A stretch of 64,000 nucleotides of DNA from CAWHXG01 sp963833235 (GTDB lineage: Bacteria; Pseudomonadota; Alphaproteobacteria; Rhodobacterales; Rhodobacteraceae), in contig CAWHXG010000005.1 of assembly GCA_963833235.1 (NCBI GenBank), positions 1-64,000 on the forward strand. The letters are read 5' to 3'. Positions 8,700 through 17,185 of the stretch are shown here, in pieces; position 1 is the stretch's first letter; every line of letters starts with the position of its first letter. The translations under genes and the position numbers were made by a program. The notes beneath the pieces are model-generated. The model saw only the letters and a program-made list of their open reading frames with translations. It had not been told where the DNA came from and ran no database searches.

Positions 8700-10022
8700 T
8701 CAGGCGCGCAGCCCCTCGACCACGCCCTGCCGCAGCACCGCCGCCGCCGGCACCACCGCGAGCAGGCCCGCAAGGCTCACGAAGCCCGCGACCATCTGCA
8801 CCTCCCCCCAGCCGAGCGCCGCCGCCACGGCCACGTCCGTCCGTGCCGTGACCAGCGCCGAAAGGCCCCGCGCCGCGACCCATCCAAGGCCCAGCCCAAG
8901 CACCGCGCCCGATGCAAGGAGCACGGTCGCATAGCCCCAGACCACCGCGAACACGAAGCGCCCCGGCGCGCCGAGCGCCCGCAGCAGCGACAATTGCCGC
9001 CGGAAGAGCCGCATCAGGATCAGCAGCCCGGTGAGGATGCTCGCGCCCACCAACCCTTGCGTGACCAGCGACAGAAGCGACATCGCCTGGCGCACGTCGC
9101 CCATCACCGCATAGAGCCGCGCCAGCACCTCGCCGGGGAAGAACGCCATCGTCGCCGGCGCCGCCCCGAAGCGGCCGCGCAACGCATAGGCGGCCCAAAG
9201 CTCGTCGGTCTGCACCACGATGGCCGGCGTGCCGGGGAAATAGGCGGCGTCGAAGGGCGGGCCCAGCCGGTCGCCGGCCTCGGGCGCATGGCCGGCGGCC
9301 AGCCCGTGGGCAGCCCAGACCTGCTCCACCGGCACCAGGATCGCCCGGTCCCAGGGCGTGCCCGTGGGCGCCATCCGCCCGACCACGCGCAGGGGCGCGC
9401 CGCCGTGGGCCCCGTGCTCGGCGGCCGGCCCGAAGCCATGCGCGGGGGCTGCCGTGTCGCCAAGGGCCAGCCCCGCCGCGGCGCCGGCCACGGCCTCCTG
9501 CGGGGCGGCGAACATCCGCCCCTCGATCGCGCCGCCCGAAAGATACGCCGCGAACGCCGCCGTCGTGCCGACCACCGGCGCCCGGCCGACGCTGTCGCCG
9601 AAGGCCAGCGGTGCTGCCAGCGTCACCCCCTCGGCGCCCGCCACCGCCTCCCAGGCGGCGCCGTCGAGCAGGCCGAGCGCGCTTGGCTGCAGGAAGACCG
9701 CGGCCAGCATCGCGGTGATCTCGCTGCCCGGCGCCGCCACGATCAGATCGAACTTGTCCGCCGCCGCGGCCGTCCCGCGGGCCAGCGCCCGTTCCTGCGC
9801 CAGTATCCCCACGCCCAGGCCCACGGAGACCGCGATGAGCGCTGTGAAGAGCGCGTTGGCCCAGCGAAAGCGCCACAGCATCGCCCCGATCACCGGCCAG
9901 GGCGCGTAGCCGCGCAGCGCCAGGAGGCCCACCAGCAGGGCCGGCAGGACCAGGCCCAGCGTCACCCCCGCATCCTGCACGACAGCCGGCAGGTCCGCCC
10001 AGAGATCGGCCAGCGCGGTCAC
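8700..10022 (-). CDS. ABC transporter permease, FtsX/MacB type
   Basis: A 440-residue membrane protein with the FtsX-like layout. There are hydrophobic segments at the N-terminus (about 20-70), a large periplasmic domain (about 90-310) and three helices at the C-terminus (about 320-440). The periplasmic part resembles the MacB core fold in having an insertion between helices 1 and 2. Such permeases usually work as mechanotransmitters acting on periplasmic or lipoprotein substrates rather than as importers (family knowledge). The start is a GTG overlapping the stop of the ATPase gene by four bases, so the two subunits are coupled. The substrate is unknown. Confidence 0.82.
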   Translation of the reverse strand: MTALADLWADLPAVVQDAGVTLGLVLPALLVGLLALRGYAPWPVIGAMLWRFRWANALFTALIAVSVGLGVGILAQERALARGTAAAADKFDLIVAAPGSEITAMLAAVFLQPSALGLLDGAAWEAVAGAEGVTLAAPLAFGDSVGRAPVVGTTAAFAAYLSGGAIEGRMFAAPQEAVAGAAAGLALGDTAAPAHGFGPAAEHGAHGGAPLRVVGRMAPTGTPWDRAILVPVEQVWAAHGLAAGHAPEAGDRLGPPFDAAYFPGTPAIVVQTDELWAAYALRGRFGAAPATMAFFPGEVLARLYAVMGDVRQAMSLLSLVTQGLVGASILTGLLILMRLFRRQLSLLRALGAPGRFVFAVVWGYATVLLASGAVLGLGLGWVAARGLSALVTARTDVAVAAALGWGEVQMVAGFVSLAGLLAVVPAAAVLRQGVVEGLRA

Positions 10023-10762
10023 GCGGCGGCCGCGCCCGCCCGATCCGCCACCGCGGCACCGTTCTCCAGGTGCAGCACCCGGTCCATCAGCCCCAGCAGA
10101 TGCGCATCGTGGCTGACGGCGATCAGGGTCCGGCCGCGCACAAGCCCATTCGCCGGCTCATTCCCCGGCCCCTGCCGCCGCGCCGCGCCGGTCAGATCGC
10201 CCGCGATCGCCTCGGCCGCGGCGCGGTGCAGGCTCGCCGTCGGCTCGTCGGCCAGAAGGATCGCGGGCTCTCCGGCCAGCGCTCGGGCAAGGCCGACCCG
10301 CTGCCGCTCGCCGCCAGAGAAGCTGGCAACGCTCCGCGTGCCCTTCGGCACGCCCAACGCCGCAAGCCCGGCGCGCGCCCGCGCCCGCAGGCCGGCCCGC
10401 CGGGCCTTCGGCGCGAAGCAGGCGGCGATCCCGGCATTGCCGGCGGCACCAAGCTCGTCGAAGAGCATGAAATCCTGGAACACGAAGCCCAGATGCGCCG
10501 CCCGGAACGCCGCCCGCCCGGCGCCCGACAGGGCCAGGATATCGGTCTCCCCCCACCAGACCCGCCCGGCGGCGCGCGGCAGCAGCCCCGCCAGCGCGAA
10601 GAGCAGCGTCGACTTGCCGGCCCCCGAGGGCCCCGCGATGCCAAGGCTCGCACCCGCCGCCACCTGCAGCGCGGGCACCGAAAGCAGGACCCGCCCGTCG
10701 GGCGCCGACACCTCCAGCCCCTCGACCCGCAGCGCGGCGGGGCTCTCAGCCATAGGCGGCAT
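10019..10762 (-). CDS. ABC transporter ATP-binding protein, MacB/LolD-like
   Basis: A 247-residue nucleotide-binding subunit. Walker A GPSGAGKST is at residues 44-52, Q-loop GFVFQDFML near 95, signature FSGGERQRVGLARAL near 148, Walker B ILLADEPTAS near 170 and the switch His in AVSHD near 220. These features place it in the LolD/MacB ATPase group that partners FtsX-type permeases. A short glycine-rich insertion (GNEPANG) sits between Walker B and the switch. It overlaps the upstream exported-protein gene by 17 bases and the downstream permease by four, so the three genes form one translational unit. Confidence 0.9.
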   Translation of the reverse strand: MPPMAESPAALRVEGLEVSAPDGRVLLSVPALQVAAGASLGIAGPSGAGKSTLLFALAGLLPRAAGRVWWGETDILALSGAGRAAFRAAHLGFVFQDFMLFDELGAAGNAGIAACFAPKARRAGLRARARAGLAALGVPKGTRSVASFSGGERQRVGLARALAGEPAILLADEPTASLHRAAAEAIAGDLTGAARRQGPGNEPANGLVRGRTLIAVSHDAHLLGLMDRVLHLENGAAVADRAGAAAA

Positions 10763-11210
10763 CGACCAGCCGGACGCGGCTGAGAAAACCCGTCTCCTCG
10801 TCGCGCAGCGGCCCCAGCTCCAGCACGCCCCGCGCCCCGATGCGCACGTTGAAGGGCACCACCTCGACGGTTCGCTTGGTGTAGACGGCGAGGATATCGC
10901 GCGGCCAGTCCGCCTCGGTCTCGCAGAACGGGCAGACGGCCATGGGCCGCTTGGTCAGGACGAAGAAATCGGTGATGGCCTTCAGCGGCGGCGCCATGAA
11001 GCCCGTCACGTCCACCCGGGCACCCTCCAGCGAAAGGGCGAGATCGGAAAAGCTCTTGTCCTTCTCGTAGAGATCCCGCATCCGCAGCGGTCCCTCCTGC
11101 GGCCCCCCCTCCGGCAGGTCGGCGGCCGCCATGGCGCCGTGGGGCAGGGCCAGCGATGCCGCGCCCCCCAGCCCAAGCCGCAAAGCCGCGCGGCGATCGA
11201 CGTCAGCCAT
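10746..11210 (-). CDS. Tat-exported periplasmic protein of an ABC cassette (DUF3299-like)
   Basis: A 154-residue protein with a twin-arginine leader (DRRAALRLG, then a hydrophobic stretch to AMAAA near residue 32). The mature part reads like DUF3299 proteins: VDVTGFMAPPLKAITDFFV followed by a Cys-containing loop (VCPFCETEADWP) and a beta-rich end. The CPFC pair could bind a metal or form a disulfide. The start at 11210 was picked because the leader begins there; the reading frame extends upstream only into repeat-like DNA. It is first in an operon with an FtsX-type ABC transporter, so a role as periplasmic partner is inferred. Confidence 0.65.
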   Translation of the reverse strand: MADVDRRAALRLGLGGAASLALPHGAMAAADLPEGGPQEGPLRMRDLYEKDKSFSDLALSLEGARVDVTGFMAPPLKAITDFFVLTKRPMAVCPFCETEADWPRDILAVYTKRTVEVVPFNVRIGARGVLELGPLRDEETGFLSRVRLVDAAYG

Positions 11211-11483
11211 GGCGAAACCCCCCCTTGTCGCGCCCGCCCCGGGGTGGGGCGGTGCCGGATCGCGCAACCCCGGGCGGCCCCGGGCAGCCCGGGCTGCGCG
11301 CCCCGAACGTCCCGCGATGCGCACCCGGATGTCCACCCCTGCACCGGCCCGGATGCAACCCGCCTGAACGGACCCGGATGCACCCTTCTGCAAGACCGGG
11401 ACCGCAGCCCGCTCACCGGCCCGAAAGCTCCGCCGCGGAACGGCACGGGCACGGCCCCTTGCAGGACCGCGCCTGAGCCGAAA
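11211..11483. other. Non-coding gap with degenerate short repeats
   Basis: No gene is recognisable. The motif ACCCGGATG recurs near 11321, 11348 and 11369, each followed by a CACCC-like or CAACCC-like tract, as a weak tandem pattern. The promoter of the ABC cassette should lie in the left part. Confidence 0.4.
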
Positions 11484-11509
11484 GCCGGCCCGCGAAAGGC
11501 CGGGCCGGC
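11484..11509 (-). terminator. Terminator hairpin of the alkaline phosphatase gene
   Basis: GCCGGCCCG (11484-11492) pairs perfectly with CGGGCCGGC (11501-11509). On the minus strand it begins nine bases after the phosphatase stop and is followed by TTTCGGC. Confidence 0.6.
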
Positions 11510-11517
11510 CGCGCGCC

Positions 11518-13044
11518 CTAGTCCGACGCCGAACCCAGCGTCGCGTGGTGCATCACGTGGAAGATGTAGTTCTGTTCGATCGTCCCGTCGAGAAGATGCG
11601 CGAACGGGCCCTTGGCGTAGACCGCCACGTCCTCGCCCGAATGGCTTTCGGAGGATTTCGGGATGGTCGCCTGCTGCAGGTATTCCGGGTCGGTCGCTTC
11701 TGCCTCGGTCAGGTCGGGGCGGCTGCCGGCGAACGTGCCGTCCGCCTGCTCCACCAGCACCGAACCCGGCCCGTTGAGGTAGCCGGCCACCGTGTAGGGC
11801 TTGCCGTCGTCGCCCGTCTCGGGCTCGCCGGAATGCTCCACCTGGCCGGCCTTGATCCCCATGCACAGCCCCACGATCGAAGAGCCGCGGCCGCAATAGC
11901 CGTTGAAGGCGATCGAATGCTCGTGGTCGGAGGTGGCGATCAGCAAGGTGTCGTCGTCGCTGGTCAGCTCGTCGGCCAGCGCCACGGCCTCCGCGAAGGC
12001 GGCGCCATCGGTCACCACCCGGTAGAGGTTGCCGGCATGGTTGGCATGATCCACCCGGCCGCTCTCGACCACCAGGTAATAGCCGTTCTCGTTCTGGCTC
12101 AGATACGCGATCGCCGCGCGCACGATCTCGGCCAGCGCCGGCTCGTCGGCATCGGCGCGGTCGTACTCGTATTCCATGTGGCTGTCGTTCAGCAGCCCCA
12201 GAACCGGGGTCGTGCCGTCGAGCTGCAGGGCGTTGAACGTCTCGGTGTTCCAGGCGTACTGCGCGCCCGCCGCCTCGGCCTCCTCCACCAGGTTGCGGCC
12301 GTCGGCGCGGCGGCCCTCGCCGCCCTCCTCGGTGCCGGTGCCCTCCGGCATGAAATGCCGGCGCCCGCCGCCCACGGCGAAGTCGATCACCCCGGCCTGC
12401 ATCGCGTCCAGCAGCTGGGCGGCGATGTCCTGGGTGCTGTCGCAGCCCGCGGGCACGGCGTCTTCCCAGTTGCGGTTGGCGGTCTTGGCATAGACGGCCG
12501 CGGGCGTCGCATGGGTGATCCGCGCGGTCGAGACGATACCGACGGACTTGCCGTCCTCGGTCAGCATCTCGGCCAGCGTCGTCAGCCGGTTGCCCTCCTC
12601 GCTGGCGCACTCCTCGTGCACGCCCGCCTCGCTGAGGTTGATCGTGTTGAACACCTGCTTGACCCCGGTGTTCATGGCGCCCGCCGTCGGCGCGCTGTCG
12701 GGGGTCTGGGCGTTGATGTTGTAGGTCTTGACCAGGGCGAGGTTCGGGAAGGTCTCGTAGGAGATCACGTAGTCGTCGCCAAGGCCGCCCGCCTGCTGGC
12801 CCATCCACAGGCGCGTCGCGTAGTTCGTGCCGACGCCGTTGCCGTCGGCGACCATCAGGATCACGTTCCGGGCCGTGTTGGTGTTGGGCTGGCGCTCCAG
12901 CATCTCGGCCAGGGTGGCCTGACCGGCGGTGAACCAGTCGCTGCCGGCCTGGGGCAGCTGGGCGGCATCCTGGGCGATGGCGGTGGCGGCCATCGCGGTG
13001 GTGGCGAGAAAGGCGGCGACGGGCGCGGCTTTGGGCAGGGGCAT
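11518..13044 (-). CDS. phoA: Secreted alkaline phosphatase
   Basis: A 508-residue phosphomonoesterase with a Sec signal peptide (MPLPKAAPVAAFLA... to about residue 24). The metal-binding motif MVADGNG lies at 65-71 and the nucleophile Ser117 within TPDSAPTAGAM. Further metal ligands appear in DHANHAG and ATSDHEHS, and in the HSGEDV segment near the C-terminus. These are the PhoA-family metal sites. The phosphatase should release phosphate from organic esters in the periplasm. Paired cysteines in the CGRG and CMG region could form a disulfide. The gene is monocistronic, with a hairpin terminator and no Pho box that I can confirm. The exact PhoA subfamily is uncertain. Confidence 0.9.
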   Translation of the reverse strand: MPLPKAAPVAAFLATTAMAATAIAQDAAQLPQAGSDWFTAGQATLAEMLERQPNTNTARNVILMVADGNGVGTNYATRLWMGQQAGGLGDDYVISYETFPNLALVKTYNINAQTPDSAPTAGAMNTGVKQVFNTINLSEAGVHEECASEEGNRLTTLAEMLTEDGKSVGIVSTARITHATPAAVYAKTANRNWEDAVPAGCDSTQDIAAQLLDAMQAGVIDFAVGGGRRHFMPEGTGTEEGGEGRRADGRNLVEEAEAAGAQYAWNTETFNALQLDGTTPVLGLLNDSHMEYEYDRADADEPALAEIVRAAIAYLSQNENGYYLVVESGRVDHANHAGNLYRVVTDGAAFAEAVALADELTSDDDTLLIATSDHEHSIAFNGYCGRGSSIVGLCMGIKAGQVEHSGEPETGDDGKPYTVAGYLNGPGSVLVEQADGTFAGSRPDLTEAEATDPEYLQQATIPKSSESHSGEDVAVYAKGPFAHLLDGTIEQNYIFHVMHHATLGSASD

Positions 13045-13205
13045 TCGGTCACTCCAGAAGGTCTGTCAGGGCGGTGGTTAACGGCGCTGTGCGACACTTT
13101 TGTGTCAATGGTGGCCAGGGTGCCGCCCGGGTCGTCGCCGCGCGGCCGCGTGCGCCCCCCCCCCGGCGCGGCCCCGGGTGCAAGGGTCGCCGCGTCGGGC
13201 GGGCC

Positions 13206-14075
13206 TCAGCCCTCGCCCAGAACCTCGCCCAGAATGTCGCCGAACGCCCGCAGGCGGCGGCTGAGCGAGGCCGGCTCGGGGCAGAGGAAGACCACCGGGT
13301 CGGGCGGCGTCGCCCAGCCCGGCGCCATGTCGGCCAGCCGCCCCGCGGCAAGCTCCCCCGCCACCAGCCAGCGCGGCAGCAGCGCGATGCCGGCGCCGGC
13401 GAGGGCCGCGTCGCGCAAGGCCGTGGGCGCGGTGATGGCAAGGCCGCCGCGCACGCGGACCGCGCGCGTGACGGACCCGTCCGTCAGGTGCCAGGTCTGG
13501 ATCAGGCCAGGGCCCGGCAGCAGGGCCGGCAACTCCGTCAGCCCGGCGGGGTCGGGCGGCGGCGGGGCAAGCCCCGGGGCGGCGACGGCGACATGATCGA
13601 GGCGCGCCACCTCCCAGCCGGCCTGGCCCTCGGGCAGGGGGCCGATCCGCACGGCGCCGTCGAAGCCCTCTTCGGCCAGGTCGGGGCGGCCGTCGGTCGC
13701 CACCAGCTCCAGCGTGACCTCGGGGTGCCGGTGGCGCAGCTCGGCCGCGATCCGCCCCAGATGGCTCTGCGCCAGAAGGCTCGGGGCGGCGATGCGCAGG
13801 TGCCCCGCGACCGCGTCGCGGGCGAGGCCGAGGGCGGCGGCGATCTCGCCGGCATCGGCGAGGATCCGCTCCGCCCGGCTCAGCACCAGCGCGCCCTCGG
13901 CGGTCAGCCGCAGCTTGCGGGTGGAGCGCTCGATCAGCCGCACCCCAAGCGCCGCCTCCAGATCCTGGATGCGCTTGCTGACGGTGGATTTGGGCGTGCC
14001 GAGCCGCCGGCCCGCCGCGGCGAAGGAGCCCTCGGCGATCACCGCGCTGAATTCCCGCAGGGCGTTGAGGTCCAT
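13206..14075 (-). CDS. LysR family transcriptional regulator
   Basis: A 289-residue LTTR. The N-terminal winged helix (residues 1-60) contains the family pattern LREFSAVIAEGSFAAAGRRLG and STVSKRIQDLEAALGVRLIERSTRK. A periplasmic-binding-like effector domain follows (about 90-289). The effector half resembles the short-loop group whose ligands vary widely, so no target is assigned. The gene is followed by 160 bp of spacer and the alkaline phosphatase gene in the same direction. Upstream is an 845-bp repeat-rich gap with no divergent partner, which is unusual for this family and leaves its regulon open. Confidence 0.9.
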   Translation of the reverse strand: MDLNALREFSAVIAEGSFAAAGRRLGTPKSTVSKRIQDLEAALGVRLIERSTRKLRLTAEGALVLSRAERILADAGEIAAALGLARDAVAGHLRIAAPSLLAQSHLGRIAAELRHRHPEVTLELVATDGRPDLAEEGFDGAVRIGPLPEGQAGWEVARLDHVAVAAPGLAPPPPDPAGLTELPALLPGPGLIQTWHLTDGSVTRAVRVRGGLAITAPTALRDAALAGAGIALLPRWLVAGELAAGRLADMAPGWATPPDPVVFLCPEPASLSRRLRAFGDILGEVLGEG

Positions 14076-14250
14076 GGCGGCTCCTTGCGATCCGGTCGGC
14101 AGACAATCACGGCCGGCGCCGCGATCCAAGAGGCGCCGTGCCGCCGGATCGCAGATCGGGTCGCGCGGATCGGACCACGGGGACAGGGACAGCAAGACAG
14201 GGCCGCAGGGATTCGGCATGGGGATGCGGCCATGGGAAGAGTGCTGCAAA

Positions 14251-14390
14251 GACGGGGCCGCAAAGACGGGGCTGTGAAGGTGGTGCCGCAAAGACGGGGC
14301 CGCAGAGACGGGGCTGCAAAGACGGGGCTGTGAAGGTGGGGCCGCAAAGACGGGGCCGCAATGACGGGGCCGCAGAGAAAGCGCCGCAAG
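14251..14390. repeat. Tandem array of a 14-bp unit, ten copies
   Basis: The unit is GACGGGGCCGCAAA. Ten exact 14-base steps run from 14251 to 14390. A higher order is visible: units 2-3 (ending TGTGAA, then GGTGGTGCC) recur at units 6-7, a spacing of 56 bases. The array lies upstream of the LysR start. The 14076-14920 gap otherwise holds only the hairpin elements below. Confidence 0.9.
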
Positions 14391-14414
14391 GATCGCGCCC
14401 GGCGGAACGGGCGG

Positions 14415-14489
14415 CGGGGGGCTGCCTGCCCCCCCCTTGGCCCGCTGCGCGCGCCAATTCCCCCCCGGGGATATTTGGAAGGCAAAGAG
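14415..14489 (+). repeat. Dispersed intergenic hairpin element, copy B
   Basis: Hairpin GGGGGGC-TGCCT-GCCCCCC (14416-14434) followed by CAATTCCCCCCCGGGGATAT and GGCAAAGA. It is nearly identical to copy A at 8376-8449. Confidence 0.75.
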
Positions 14490-14808
14490 GGCGCGGGAAT
14501 GGATGAGGCGCAGGCGGGAGCGGGGCGGTATCGCGCTCGCCGCTCTTGGCGCTCCTGCAAGACCGGCCGCGCGTGTGGGAGCCGCAGGGTATCTCTTGGC
14601 GCGGCGTCTCGGCCGCGACCAGACCAGCTGCGCGCGCGAGAGCCGAAGCCTCCCCCTGACATCGAAGAGAATGACTTTGAGGCCTGCAGGCGAGGGGAAG
14701 GACGCGCCACCGAAGGGCGAGCGCGCGCTTCCCCGCAAATTAGCGTCAACCTGAACGGTCCAGGGCCTCGCGTTGACCTCAGGGCCTCCCGTCGACATTA
14801 ATGCCCCC

Positions 14809-14893
14809 GCGTTAACCTTAATGCCCGCCTTCGATATTCCGGAAATATCCTCGGGGGGTGGCCCGGTACGGGCCGGGGGGCAGACAGCCCCCC
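14809..14893 (-). repeat. Dispersed intergenic hairpin element, copy D
   Basis: Near-copy of element C: GCGTTAACCTTAATGC, CGATATTCC, AATATCCTCGGGGGG, GGCCCGGTACGGGCC, then the hairpin GGGGGGC-AGACA-GCCCCCC (14875-14893). It sits 28 bases from the bhcR stop, as copy C does for its gene. Three degenerate forms of its TTAACCT motif precede it (from about 14748). Confidence 0.75.
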
Positions 14894-14920
14894 TCCCGTC
14901 GCCTCCCGCGGGCGCCGCCG

Positions 14921-15781
14921 CTACCGGTCCCGGCGCGGCATCTGCCCGCCGATCCCGTCGGTGACAGCCGCGGCGGCCTCGGCCACGGCCGGGCCGTGGC
15001 GCCCGATGGCGGCGCGGTCGAGCCGTACCGTCGGCCCCGAGATCGAGATGCCGGCCACCGGCGCGCCGGACTGGTCGTGGATCGCCGCCGCGACGCAGCG
15101 CATGCCCAGATGGCGCTCCTCGTCGTCGAGCGCCCAGCCCCGTGCGGCGGTCTCGCTTCGTTCGGCCAGGATCGCCGCCGGATTGGTGCGGGTCTGCGCG
15201 GTGAACGCCTCCATCCCCGTACGGGTCAGCATCGCCTCGGCCTCCGCCGCCGGCATCGCCGCCAGCAACGCCTTGCCGATCCCCGAGGCGTGCATCGCGC
15301 TGCGGGTGCCGGGGCGGAAAAAGGCGCGGATCGGCTGATGCGTCTCCACCTGCCCGATGAAGACCACCTCGGGGCCGTCGGGGATCGCCATGTTCACCGT
15401 CTCGCCGCTTGAGTGCATGAGCCTCTGCATCACGCTGCGCCCCACCTCCAGCAGGCTGGTCTGCCGGGCGAAGGCGGCGCCGATGCGGAACGCCTCCACC
15501 CCCACCGCCCAGGTCTGGCCCAGCACGTCGAGCCGCGCGAAGCCCTGCGCCTCCAGCGTCGCGAGGATCCGGTGCAGGCTCGAGACCGGCAGCCCGGTGC
15601 GCGCGGCCAGCTCCGACAGGCCCAGCCCCTGCTCCTGCGCCAGGGCCCGCAGCACCTGCAGCCCCCGGTCGAGCGCCTGAACGGTTCCCCCGGTGCCCTC
15701 GGTGAAGGGCGAACGCGGCCGGCCGCGCGGTCGCCGCGCCGCCGCCTCCCGCTCCGCTCCGGAGCCCGCCGTCTTCTGCAT
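14921..15781 (-). CDS. bhcR: IclR family regulator of the beta-hydroxyaspartate cycle
   Basis: A 286-residue IclR regulator: an N-terminal winged helix (about 30-90, VQALDRGLQVLRALAQ, LPVSSLHRILATLE) and a C-terminal IclR effector domain with RSAMHASGIGKALLAA and GWALDDEERHLGMRCVAA. It is transcribed divergently from bhcABCD, the arrangement known in Paracoccus denitrificans, where BhcR senses glyoxylate and controls the operon (established for that organism). The start at 15781 follows from the family length; the frame stays open upstream but has no homology there. Its likely operator in the shared promoter region is listed separately. Confidence 0.88.
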   Translation of the reverse strand: MQKTAGSGAEREAAARRPRGRPRSPFTEGTGGTVQALDRGLQVLRALAQEQGLGLSELAARTGLPVSSLHRILATLEAQGFARLDVLGQTWAVGVEAFRIGAAFARQTSLLEVGRSVMQRLMHSSGETVNMAIPDGPEVVFIGQVETHQPIRAFFRPGTRSAMHASGIGKALLAAMPAAEAEAMLTRTGMEAFTAQTRTNPAAILAERSETAARGWALDDEERHLGMRCVAAAIHDQSGAPVAGISISGPTVRLDRAAIGRHGPAVAEAAAAVTDGIGGQMPRRDR

Positions 15782-15851
15782 CGCCAGACCCTCCCTCGGG
15801 TGGAAAACCGCAAGCCCCTGCAATCGCTGCGCATCCCGCCCTGCTAACGCG

Positions 15852-15904
15852 TTCCGGAAAACAATTCCAGAAATATTGCGCCTCGCCGCCCCCCGCCCTA
15901 TGCT
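15852..15904 (+). promoter_or_regulatory. bhcA promoter with paired operator half-sites
   Basis: TTGCGC (15876-15881) and TATGCT (15899-15904) are 17 bases apart, an acceptable sigma-70-type promoter. Directly upstream sit TTCCGGAA (15852-15859) and TTCCAGAA (15865-15872), 13 bases apart, the position expected for an activator such as BhcR. The role is inferred from position and symmetry. Confidence 0.5.
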
Positions 15905-15929
15905 CCCGCCAACACGGAGGAGACCGCCC

Positions 15930-17156
15930 ATGCCCGCCACCGCCCCCCGCTTCGCCGACATGAACCCGGTCTTCATCCCCGGCCCCACCAACGTGCCGGA
16001 CGCCCTGCGCCGCGCCATGGACGTGCAGACCCGCGACCACCGCGCCCCCGACTTCCCCGACTTCCTCGCCCCCATCCTCGCCGATGCCGCCCGCGTCTTC
16101 GCCACGTCCCAGGGCCGGGTCGTCCTCTTCCCCGCCTCGGGCACCGGCGGCTGGGAGGCCGCGATCACCAACACCCTCAGCCCCGGCGACCGGGTGCTGA
16201 TCGCCAGCTACGGGCATTTCTCCAACCGCTGGATCGACATGTGCCAGCGCCACGGCCTGCAGGTCGAGGTCATCGACTGCCCCTGGGGCACCGGCGCGCC
16301 CGCCGACCGGTTCGAGGCAGCGCTCCGCGCCCCCGGCGGCGGCGACATCCGCGCCGTCCTCGTCACCCACAACGAGACCGCCACCGGCGTGCGCGCCGAC
16401 ATCAAGGGCGTCCGCGCCGCCATGGACGCGGCGAAATCGGACGCGCTCCTGCTGGTCGACTGCGTCAGCTCGCTCGGCTCCATGCCCGTCGAGATGGACG
16501 CCTGGGGCGTCGACGTCGCCGTCGCCGGCTCCCAGAAGGGCTTCATGCTCAACACCGGCCTCGCGGTCGTGGCCCTCAGCCCCAGGGCCATCGCCGCGGG
16601 CCAGGCCGCCGCCCTGCCGCGCACCTTCTTCAGCTTCCGCGACATGCTGAAGGCCAACGAGGCCGGCAGCTTCCCCTACACGCCGCCGCTGCAGCTGATC
16701 GTCGGCCTGCGCGCCAGCCTCGACATGCTGCTGGGCGAGGGGCTCGACGCCGTCTATGCCCGCCACACCCGCATGGCCGGCGCCGTGCGCGCCGCGGTCG
16801 AGGCGTGGGGCCTGCGCCTGGTGGCACAATCGCCGGAGCTTTACTCCGACACCGTCAGCGCCATCTACACCGCCGAGGGCCACGACAGCGCCGAGCTGGT
16901 GCGCCACGCCTACACCGCCTACGGCACCTCCTTCGGGGCGGGGCTCGCCAAGCTTTCGGGCCGCGCCTTCCGCATCGGCCATCTGGGGGCGCTGACCGAA
17001 GGCATGGTGATCGCGGGCCTCGGCACCGCCGAGATGGCGATGGCGGACCTCAAGCACCCCGTCACGCTCGGCGCGGGCGTCGCCGCGGCCCAGAGCCACC
17101 TGATGCAGACCCGGTCCGCCGCCGCCGCCGCGCCCTCCTCCCGCGCCGCCGCCTGA
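15930..17156 (+). CDS. bhcA: L-aspartate--glyoxylate aminotransferase
   Basis: A 408-residue class-V, PLP-dependent aminotransferase and the first enzyme of the beta-hydroxyaspartate cycle. It transfers the amino group of aspartate to glyoxylate, giving glycine and oxaloacetate. Seen: the N-terminal FIPGPTNVPDALR, the cofactor loop ASGTGGWEAA (69-78), the Asp in LLLVDCVSSLGS (177) and the PLP lysine in AGSQKGFM (Lys203). The family also includes serine-glyoxylate transaminases, but adjacency to bhcB, bhcC, bhcD and bhcR decides the role. GGAGGAG lies ahead of the ATG at 15930. Thirty bases separate it from bhcB. Confidence 0.93.
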   Translation: MPATAPRFADMNPVFIPGPTNVPDALRRAMDVQTRDHRAPDFPDFLAPILADAARVFATSQGRVVLFPASGTGGWEAAITNTLSPGDRVLIASYGHFSNRWIDMCQRHGLQVEVIDCPWGTGAPADRFEAALRAPGGGDIRAVLVTHNETATGVRADIKGVRAAMDAAKSDALLLVDCVSSLGSMPVEMDAWGVDVAVAGSQKGFMLNTGLAVVALSPRAIAAGQAAALPRTFFSFRDMLKANEAGSFPYTPPLQLIVGLRASLDMLLGEGLDAVYARHTRMAGAVRAAVEAWGLRLVAQSPELYSDTVSAIYTAEGHDSAELVRHAYTAYGTSFGAGLAKLSGRAFRIGHLGALTEGMVIAGLGTAEMAMADLKHPVTLGAGVAAAQSHLMQTRSAAAAAPSSRAAA

Positions 17157-17185
17157 GACCGCCCAAGGAAAGGAGCCCGCGCCCC

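Noticed and set aside
8436..11777. A 1,100-codon plus-strand frame opposite the ABC cassette
   Set aside because: It is antisense to three genes with full motif sets and has low-complexity Arg/Pro/Ala content typical of shadow frames.
13206..17099. A very long minus-strand open frame across the LysR, bhcR-bhcA and spacer region
   Set aside because: High GC leaves stop codons rare. Only the LysR part has family motifs; the rest is antisense to bhcA or crosses repeats.
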